The translations under genes and the position numbers were made by a program. From the NCBI GenBank assembly GCA_002007465.1, contig LNAC01000001.1, positions 6,181,085-6,245,084 of the forward strand: 64,000 nt of DNA, given 5' to 3'. The stretch is from Ailurus styani. Taxonomy: Eukaryota; Chordata; Mammalia; Carnivora; Ailuridae. The notes beneath the pieces are model-generated. The model was not told the DNA's origin. It saw only the letters and a program-made list of their open reading frames with translations, and did no database searches. Below, one piece after another: positions 57,396 to 64,000 of this stretch (position 1 is its first letter; each line of letters starts with the position of its first letter).

Positions 57396-57614
57396 GGCTG
57401 AGATGGAGGAGGTCCAGGGGGCGTTCTGGCCTTCTAGTCACCCCAGCCCAGAGCCCGGCCCAGACACCTGAGGGCAGGGCCTCCGTGTGACTTCACCCTC
57501 GGCCACTCTGTCCTTGTCCAGCCTGGCGTCCTCCCAGCCGACACCTGGGCCGCCTGCCGTGTCCAGCCCCAGTTCCCACTCCAATAACCAATGATTACTG
57601 TTGCCAGTGTCAAA
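57396..57614. other. Short intergenic spacer
   Basis: GC-richer sequence between L2 and L1M fragments; nothing recognised. Confidence 0.4.
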
Positions 57615-57980
57615 TGTTTTGGGTTTAGTTTTTAGGTTTTTTTAAAAAGATTTTTATTTATTTATTTGGAGGGGAGGGGAACAGGGAGAGGGAGTGAGGA
57701 TCTGGAGCCTGACACAGGGCTCGATCATGCGACCCGGGAGACCCAAGCCAAAGGCAAGAGGCCCACGGTCAACGGACTGCGCCACCCAGGCGCCCCCTGT
57801 TTTCAGTTTTGAAAAGCAGCTTATTAAAGCATAATCTAGAGTAAGTAAGATCTACCCCTTTCAGGTGTACAGTTTGCTGAGCTTTGACAAACGTCCCGTC
57901 ACGAAGCTACAGTCACAGCTGAGATACAAAACACTCCCATCACCCAGCAAAGTTCCCTCCCAACCGACCAAACTTCAGGG
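57615..57980 (-). mobile_element. L1M 3' UTR fragment, minus strand, split by a SINE
   Basis: ctacccctttcaggtgtaca, gctttgacaaacgtcccgtc and acactcccatcacccagcaa are the usual reverse L1M 3' UTR wording. Confidence 0.65.
57638..57796 (-). mobile_element. CAN-SINE
   Basis: Reversed element: ttttatttatttatttggag, ctggagcctgacacagggct, catgcgacccgggagaccca and cgccacccaggcgcccc. Flank motif tgttttgggtttagttt against tgttttcagtttt may be the target duplication. Confidence 0.9.
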
Positions 57981-58169
57981 TGATGTGTGGCGCAGAACAC
58001 CCATCAGAACCACATTCAGATCTATTGTCTCTGGGCTGGGACTCTCCTTTCTTTGGAGCAGGTGCTAGACATCTATTTTCCCAGTAGACTAGAAGCCCTT
58101 TGAGGGCCAGAAGATAAAGTACTGCGACAGGCACGGAGCTGGTCCCGATAATCCCCTCCGTCATATCCC

Positions 58170-58345
58170 ACCGTCTAACAAATAGTCACTGAGCACCTGT
58201 GTGCCAGGCACTGGCATGTTCTAGGCACTGCCCTGGGTGCTGAGAACATGAAGGGGAGCATAGCAGACACGGCCCGCGTGCTCATGGGGTTCACCGGCTA
58301 GTGGGGGAGGGCACATGTGAATGCCATGATCACGCAACACTACAC
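58170..58345 (-). mobile_element. L2 3' end, minus strand
   Basis: atagtcactgagcacctgtg, tgccaggcactggcatgttc, gctcatggggttcaccggct and agtgggggagggcacatg are reverse L2. A short L2-like piece in the other orientation may precede it near 58075-58160. Confidence 0.85.
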
Positions 58346-58739
58346 GCTCTAGTAAACCATGGTACGTGCCAGGAGACAAGCCCCCTCCCCCGCCTCCAGC
58401 CCCCGTGTCCCCTGGTCCTATAATGGTCTCTGGCACGTGACGTGTCATGTTTTCTTGGAATCTATTGCTCAGGAGGGAGAAAACGTTCTCCTACCACGGT
58501 TATTTGCTATCGAGGTTAGACAAGTTCTGAGAACGAGCTGGGTTATGATGGTCGTGGACCCCTCTGAAACAGAAGAAACAGACACAGCCACCAGGCGGTC
58601 CGTGCCTTCTAATAATCCGTGACTTTAAAGCGACAAAATAGACCTTTCAGGTAAACCGACTAGCCTCACAGGTGCTGTCCAGAGAATTCATTCCGAGGAC
58701 ACTTGCTGGAACACTGGAAATTTCAAATGCCCTGCTTGC
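58346..58739. other. Intergenic sequence, nothing recognised
   Basis: About 390 nt with no supported gene or repeat. Confidence 0.4.
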
Positions 58740-59340
58740 ACTTCCCCCATCAATGACTTTATGATTGGGAAAGAAGCATACTGCCTTATAAATATTTCCC
58801 ATTATGGAACTTTTTGGTAAGCTTCTAAAGCAATTTTAGATCTCAGCTAGGTTTGTTGTCCCTGCTGCCCAAGACAATATCTTCCAGGGCTGTGGCGCGG
58901 AAGCGGTGGAGAGAAAAGAGAAATTAAGACCATTTCCCAGCATTCTGTTAGCATTTGCATGTGAATGCGGGCTGCCCTGCTGTTTGATAAATCTGATGTG
59001 TAAGAAAACCCTGAGAATCAAAGTTCACATCCAGTCGGGCGCTTTATATGTACGTTGCGAAGGTTGCTACAAAAATGTGTTAATATCCTTCCAAGTATAT
59101 GACTAATGAGAATACGTATAGCACATCCGAGACGGCGCAAATGTGTAATTATTGTGAGGATTTCACAGACACATAAATATAATGATCTTCAGCTAAGTAA
59201 ATTGCTAGCTACCAATGAAATAAATAGGGTCCCTTCAGAATTTGAAATAATTTGGAATGGTAGGTGGTGGGAAATGATTCACCTTAGCTGTTATCTCCGG
59301 AACAGTAATATAGAAATATACCTGCCAACTCTGGTGCATT
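58740..59340. promoter_or_regulatory. Candidate conserved noncoding/enhancer block with octamer motif
   Basis: About 600 nt of unique AT-rich DNA with scattered CpGs preserved in AT context (gagacggcgcaaatgtgtaa), no repeat signature and no open frame of note. An exact ATTTGCAT octamer (POU/OCT binding word) lies at 58953-58960. These traits are common in conserved enhancers. If the neighbouring gene is IKZF1, a lymphoid element would make sense, but that is inference on inference. Confidence 0.35.
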
Positions 59341-60119
59341 TACATTGTTCTTCATAGCCCGTGGGGTCTGTCAGAAGAGCTCTGGGCCCCGCCGCCTTCC
59401 ACCCTCTTACTCCGAGAGGCCCCGGCGCAGCAGGGCTCGGCGCTGGGTAGGAGCAGCTAATATTGTTTACCTCGGTAGGCATCCCAGCCATAATATTTCC
59501 CCAAGAAACACTGATGCGTTTAAAGGTCAGGTTGATACTGATTTGACGGAATAACAAAAATTCCTCTTTCCAGGAGTAAAACGGTGTACATGACTTGGTT
59601 TAAAGGTTAAACTGTTTTTTGTGCACTGGATAGGTCAGGGATATAAGACTTTAATACACAAAGTATAATTACCTGTTCGGACAGACGGGAAGATGTGGCC
59701 CAGGATTTAGATTTTCAGAGAGATGTTTGAAAACTCGGGGATCTATTGACATGTCATCATGGAAAACATTTCATTACAGGGCGGCGGGGAGGGGGGGATC
59801 CTACAGGGGTGGTCAGTTAGGGGGACAGTCTCTTATTCCTAGTTACAGGACAGCTGGGATTGTGAACATCGAGTCTTAGGGCACCGAGTCTAAGAATAGT
59901 CTCAGATACACACTTCCCGTGGGGCCAATAAACTCCCAAGTATAAAAATTGTACAGTAGGTGCTAAATAAAAGGTTGGGAGATGAATGGGTTGAATACAT
60001 TTTTTTTTAAGGCACAAGTTGGTTTTGAGAGATAAGAAGAAAGACGGGAGAGTTTTTGTTTGTTTTTTGTAAGTAGGATGTAAAAATAAACCCATCTTGG
60101 ACCCAGAGAGTTCTTTCAC
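59341..60119. other. Intergenic sequence before the CpG island
   Basis: No gene or firm repeat seen. It includes a short GC-rich patch at 59380-59450. Confidence 0.4.
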
Positions 60120-60260
60120 TTAGTCCTTCATTCACCTGTTTGCTTTTCCATTCAACAATCAACTGTATTAAGCGCTCACACATCGCTGCCTTCTGCTGGC
60201 TGCTGAGATGAGCTGGGAAGACCTGGTCGCACCCCAGAACGTAGTCTGTCTGGGAGAAAA
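60120..60260 (-). mobile_element. L2-like fragment at the edge of the CpG island
   Basis: ccttcattcacctgtttgct, ccattcaacaatcaactgta and ttaagcgctcacacatcgct resemble the reverse L2 3' end, strongly diverged. Confidence 0.45.
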
Positions 60261-61510
60261 TACAGGGAGAGCTGAGCCGCGGAGGGGAAGGAACACAGCC
60301 CGGCCTGGGCGAGGGCCTGGCCCGCCCGCCTCCACCGCCCGGGTTCCCGCCAGGGGCGCCGGACTGCTGCGCCACTTACCAACTGCGCCCCCCGACCCTG
60401 GTCCCCAGGGGTTCTCTGTGCGCCACCAGGCGCGGCCAGGCCAGGCGCCTGCCAGCCGGGCCCCAGGTCTCACCACGCTGCGCGCTCTGCTCCCCCTGCG
60501 CCCCAGCAGCGCCCCCTCCTCCGTCCACTCTTCCCGCGGGGCCCCGCTCTCGGGTGGTCCCCCAGGCTGGGCGGAGGGAGGGGGCTGTGGTTTTCAGCAC
60601 TAGGATGTTGGGGGGGGAGCCCTGGACACTCTGTCCTTTCAGGGAGGAGGAGTCGGAGGCCGGCCCCGCGGCCCAGAGGCCCCCCGCCCCCCCATGGGCC
60701 GAGGTCCGAGCAGGTGGCCCCCGCCCGCGCGTCGGAAGCCGCCTCCGCAGCCGCTGAGCGGCGGGTCCCCAGTTGGGCTGCGAACCCCGCGCCCACACCG
60801 CAGAGGCAAGGATGACCGCACAGCCCCCCTCGCGCAGTCTGCATCTCTGATGTGTGTGCGGGCCGCGCGGAAGGAGAGAAACTGCGTAGCGGCGGGGCGC
60901 GCGGGGCTGGGGTGCGGAGAGGAGCNNNNNNNNNNNNNNNNNNNNNNNNNNNNNNNNNNNNNNNNNNNNNNNNNNGGGGGAGACGTGGGGGCGCGGAGCC
61001 CGAGGGCTTCCCGTGAGCCCCCCGCCCTCACCAGGCCCCTGGCTCGGGGGAAGGGGCGTCGGATCCTTGCACGTCGCAGAATCCAAGGGGAAACCATCTC
61101 TTCTGTAGCTGCGCCTTACCCGGCGGCGGTCGGTGCGGTCCAGAAGGTGTCCCAGGGCCCTTTCTGCCCCCGTTTGGCCACATTTGGCCACGAGACGGAG
61201 GCAGCCCGAGAGCCGTTCCGCCGGGAAACCCCGCGCCCCGCTGCCTGAGCCGCTTGGCCCCAGGGGCTCATCCGCGTCGCGTCCACGCGGTCTATTTTCC
61301 ACCGGTAATCCTTGGAGAGGATGCACAGATGAATTTTAAAAGAAGGAATGAAGTTCTATGTAGCCTGGAAATATAAAGCAGAATTTAAAAACCGGGCTGG
61401 AGCGAGTTGGGGATGAACGCAGGTTTGTGCCCCCGCCTCTCCGTGGGTGGCGCTCCCCGGGGGCGCCGGGCCTCTCGGGCCCTTCTCTGTCCCCCTCCGA
61501 GCACCCACAG
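60260..61510. promoter_or_regulatory. Orphan CpG island, interrupted by a sequence gap
   Basis: CG-dense sequence over about 1.2 kb (ggcccgcccgcctccaccgc, ccgcccgcgcgtcggaagcc, cccggcggcggtcggtgcgg) between CpG-poor flanks is a typical unmethylated promoter. No gene in this window starts here on the evidence available. The minus strand has two good donors, GTTGG|GTAAG-type at 60380 and CGCCGG|GTAAGG at 61120/61121, compatible with a minus-strand first exon of a noncoding or unknown transcript. Long open frames (for example the 316-codon minus-strand frame across the gap) are expected in GC-rich DNA and match no protein I know. Confidence 0.65.
60926..60975. other. Assembly gap of 50 N
   Basis: Fifty consecutive n inside the CpG island. 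Its true size is unknown. Gaps of this kind typically fall in extremely GC-rich or repetitive DNA. Confidence 0.99.
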
Positions 61511-62204
61511 GCAGAGAGCAAGCACTCAGAGCGCCCTGGAGGAGTGAATGAATGATTCGAGCGGGAGTCAGAGCCACGTGAGGCCTGTCAGGAGGATGAA
61601 CGGATTCCGAATGCGGGTGGAGGGTCTTCCAGAGATGCGGGCTTCCCCGGGGGGCTGACTCGGGCTGATTCCCGAAGGGCAGATAGGGGGGAACCTCGTG
61701 AGTAGGGGCAAGAAGATGGAGGATCTAGGCCAGGCAGTGCAGGCTAGCGATGTGGCCTGGAGGGGGGCGTGAGAGGTGGGGGGCGAGCCCCGGATTCCTG
61801 GCTGAGCCATGGGCAGTAGGAGCACCTGGATGCAGTGAGGACCGTCTTTTTCCAGCATCTTCTAAACCAAGCAGGCAAGCCGGTGAGCACCGTCGTGCAT
61901 AGGTAATAAGTCAGCCGGACACAAGTGTCATGATTCACGTGTCAAGGCTAATGTCTAGCTAATATCCCTCAGCAGGGATGAGCAATTACAAATTCCTGAA
62001 TTATCTTCCCTGCCTGTAGCTCAAACAAACAAGCAATCATCTGTTTCCTTAGCTCACCTTCCCAGGGTGAGGTGGCTGGAAGGCTGGGAGAGAGCCTCCC
62101 AGATGGAGCCCCGGGGTTGCCCCTTGCTGGGTGCTCACGGTGGGCGGGTTCCTGGGAGGTCCCCATATAATAAGTACTACAGTTTCTAAAACAATATACT
62201 TGTT
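61511..62204. other. Intergenic sequence, nothing recognised
   Basis: A degenerate L2-tail-like phrase (gtgaatgaatgattcgagcg) occurs near 61545. Otherwise no supported feature. Confidence 0.4.
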
Positions 62205-62300
62205 TCATAGGCTACTGCGAAGATTAAATGATTATTGGTTAAAAGTTTCTTACCCAGAGTAAGCACACAATAAAGGTCACTATTATTACTATAAAGTTAC
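62205..62300 (+). mobile_element. MIR 3' end
   Basis: gctactgcgaagattaaatg, tacccagagtaagcacacaa and taaaggtcactattattact are the MIR 3' half. The 85 nt from 62216 to 62300 recur at 62484-62568 because of the assembly artefact. Confidence 0.85.
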
Positions 62301-62830
62301 TACTATTCTTAACCAAAAGAATCACACCCCAGATATTAGGATGTGGGCATTAATANGCCTCTCTGCCTCCTTGTGATCTCTCTGTGTCAAATAAATAAAT
62401 AAAATCTTAAAAAAAAAATAAAGTTCCTCCTATTCTTAACCAAAAGAATCACACCCCAGATATTAGGATGTGGGCATTAATGNTGCGAAGATTAAATGAT
62501 TATTGGTTAAAAGTTTCTTACCCAGAGTAAGCACACAATAAAGGTTACTATTATTACTATAAAGTTACNGGCACTTGGATGGCTCAGTCAGTTAAGTGTC
62601 TGCTTTCGGCTCAGGTCATGATCTCAGCGTCCTGGGATCGAGGCCCGCATCGGGCTCTCTGCTCAGCAGGGAGCCTGCTTCCTCCTCTCCCTGTCTCTCT
62701 GCCTGCCTCTCTGCCTCCTTGTGATCTCTCTGTGTCAAATAAATAAATAAAATCTTAAAAAAAAAATAAAGTTCCTCCTATTCTTAACCAAAAGAATCAC
62801 ACCCCAGATATTAGGATGTGGGCATTAATG
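62216..62830 (+). other. Concatenated haplotypes of a SINE-polymorphic site
   Basis: Four pieces are separated by single n bases at 62356, 62483 and 62569. Piece 1 (62216-62355) is an uninterrupted empty site. Piece 2 (62357-62482) is a SINE tail plus right flank, identical over 126 nt to 62705-62830. Piece 3 (62484-62568) repeats the left flank with one difference from 62216-62300. Piece 4 (62570-62830) is the whole SINE plus the right flank. Empty and filled alleles therefore both seem to be in one scaffold. Confidence 0.85.
62570..62765 (+). mobile_element. CAN-SINE, young mustelid type, probably polymorphic
   Basis: Complete element from ggcacttggatggctcagtc to aataaataaaatctt plus ten A. 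Flanks ataaagttac (62559-62568) and ataaagttcc (from 62766) form the target duplication. The same locus without the SINE appears at 62291-62310 with one copy of the motif. Confidence 0.94.
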
Positions 62831-64000
62831 GAAAGCATGCTTAGATTTCACAAATATGTTTGATGTTCCCAGTTCTTCAGTCTCAACCAGACAGCCACTT
62901 TGGATCAACAGTTACTGATGCCAAGTCCACTGGCGAAATGAGAAAGCTAAAACCCAATTGCTTTTAGGCTTGGCATATATATTATATTCTGTGACAATCG
63001 CTCTTGCTGGCTGAGGTCATTAACCAAGCTCCTGTCTCATGAAGTTTCAGGTCAGACCCAAACAGAAGCAGGCTGTGGTGTTCAGCATCTCACATGTACA
63101 AAATCCAGTCTTACTTTTCCATAGACAGTGCGTCAAGACCTACCCTTGAAATGTGAATGAGATGGTGCCATGAGATTTTCGGGTGTTTAGATGGGGTCAC
63201 CTTTAGAAACAGAGTGATCTGTGTTTAGCTTAGCGATGGGAGTGTGTGCGTTCCCTCTTCAGCAGTGAAATGCAAAGGGCTGTCGGTGGCATGGAGAGTT
63301 GTAACTGGGCCCCTGCGCGTCACGGGGTGGCCCGGGGAAGGCTCCTTGGCTGCTGTTATCCTCTGTTTCCCCAATTGTGGAATATGGCTTACAGCTGAGC
63401 GCTGCCTTTTCTCTCACTTTAAGTCATTCAGATAGAGATTGAAACTCAGCCGTAGTAAAGGAAGTAAGTAAAGGAAAGTCCTCGTAAGTGCAACTGGGAT
63501 GGCTCAGGGATCCGGGCTGCCAGGTGGAGCAGTTCTCATGGGGTGGGGACAATGGTGGGACAGCCCTGCCATCTTGCCCGGGACATCTCTCCATCTCTTT
63601 CCGCATCTGCCAACATCTCCCGGTCCCGGGCTGCACTCTGTCACTGGCCACACATGGCCCATCACACACGCCCCTGGCTCCTCTACACACACCCGCCACG
63701 GATTCCCACAGCAACTGCCCTCCTAGTTACTCATGCCAACCTCTTGAGAAGGGACTTGGCATCGACCCAGTTCACCTTATCAAGGAGACGACACGGGTCC
63801 AAGTGACCAGCGAGCCCGTGGACGTGCTCTCCTTAGATCAATGGCCAGCCTGTGGGCAGTCAACCGAGGCCAAGGGTAGAGAGGGGAAGATGCCCTGCCC
63901 TTGGCAGGCCCGGGAGTGGGAAATGCCCAAGGGTGGGCAAGTGACATGAAACCCACCCAGAAAATAACAGACCAGACTTGCCTTCAGATCCTTCCTACCC
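62831..64000. other. Intergenic sequence to the window end
   Basis: No repeat or exon that I can support over about 1.2 kb. The open frame 63488-63949 (153 codons) has no recognisable motif or splice context. Confidence 0.4.

Noticed and set aside
60376..61326. 316-codon minus-strand open frame in the CpG island
   Set aside because: It spans the 50-N gap, so continuity is unknown, and long open frames are expected in very GC-rich DNA. The peptide is low-complexity Arg/Gly/Pro.

Overview
The window looks like mammalian nuclear DNA from a carnivore, most likely a mustelid (ferret, mink, otter or weasel type). The evidence is at least 23 tRNA-Lys-derived CAN-SINE copies, several with the tail wording typical of mustelids (ctgcctgcctctctgcctac followed by cttgtgatctctctgtgtca), together with ancient L1M/HAL1, L2, MIR and MER5A fragments shared by placental mammals. 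No bacterial, viral or organellar gene was seen. All repeat family names were assigned by eye from remembered consensus sequences.

Region 1 (1-26 kb) is the 3' part of a protein-coding gene on the + strand. Three exons are well supported: 20029-20160, 21136-21216 and the terminal exon from 25611 with a TAA at 25905-25907. All three are open in one phase-0 frame, have good acceptor and donor sites, and join into one continuous protein end. A fourth, smaller exon at 15342-15395 is plausible and also phase 0. From memory the encoded C-terminus fits SPATA48/SPMIP7 (human C7orf72), a sperm-axoneme microtubule inner protein. This name is tentative. If it is right, the 5' exons lie upstream of the window, and IKZF1 should be the next gene downstream on the same strand, as in human. 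The long first intron portion holds an intragenic CpG-rich island at 13.83-14.66 kb.

Region 2 (about 20.7-34 kb) is a dense transposon graveyard. Old minus-strand L1M sequence is interrupted by 13 CAN-SINEs and by one younger, internally inverted L1. Several SINEs landed in the target-site duplication of an earlier SINE, giving three-copy target motifs.

Region 3 (34-64 kb) looks intergenic. It has AT-rich unique blocks of the kind often found to be conserved enhancers, L2/MIR/L1 fragments, two purine-only microsatellites near 56.3 and 56.7 kb, and an orphan CpG island at 60.2-61.5 kb containing a 50-N gap.

Three places show assembly artefacts marked by single n bases: 31320, 41344 and 62356/62483/62569. 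The last one appears to concatenate the two haplotypes of a SINE insertion that was heterozygous in the sequenced animal. Apart from the SPATA48-like exons I found no convincing coding gene. No tRNA gene, CRISPR array, operon or prokaryotic feature is present.
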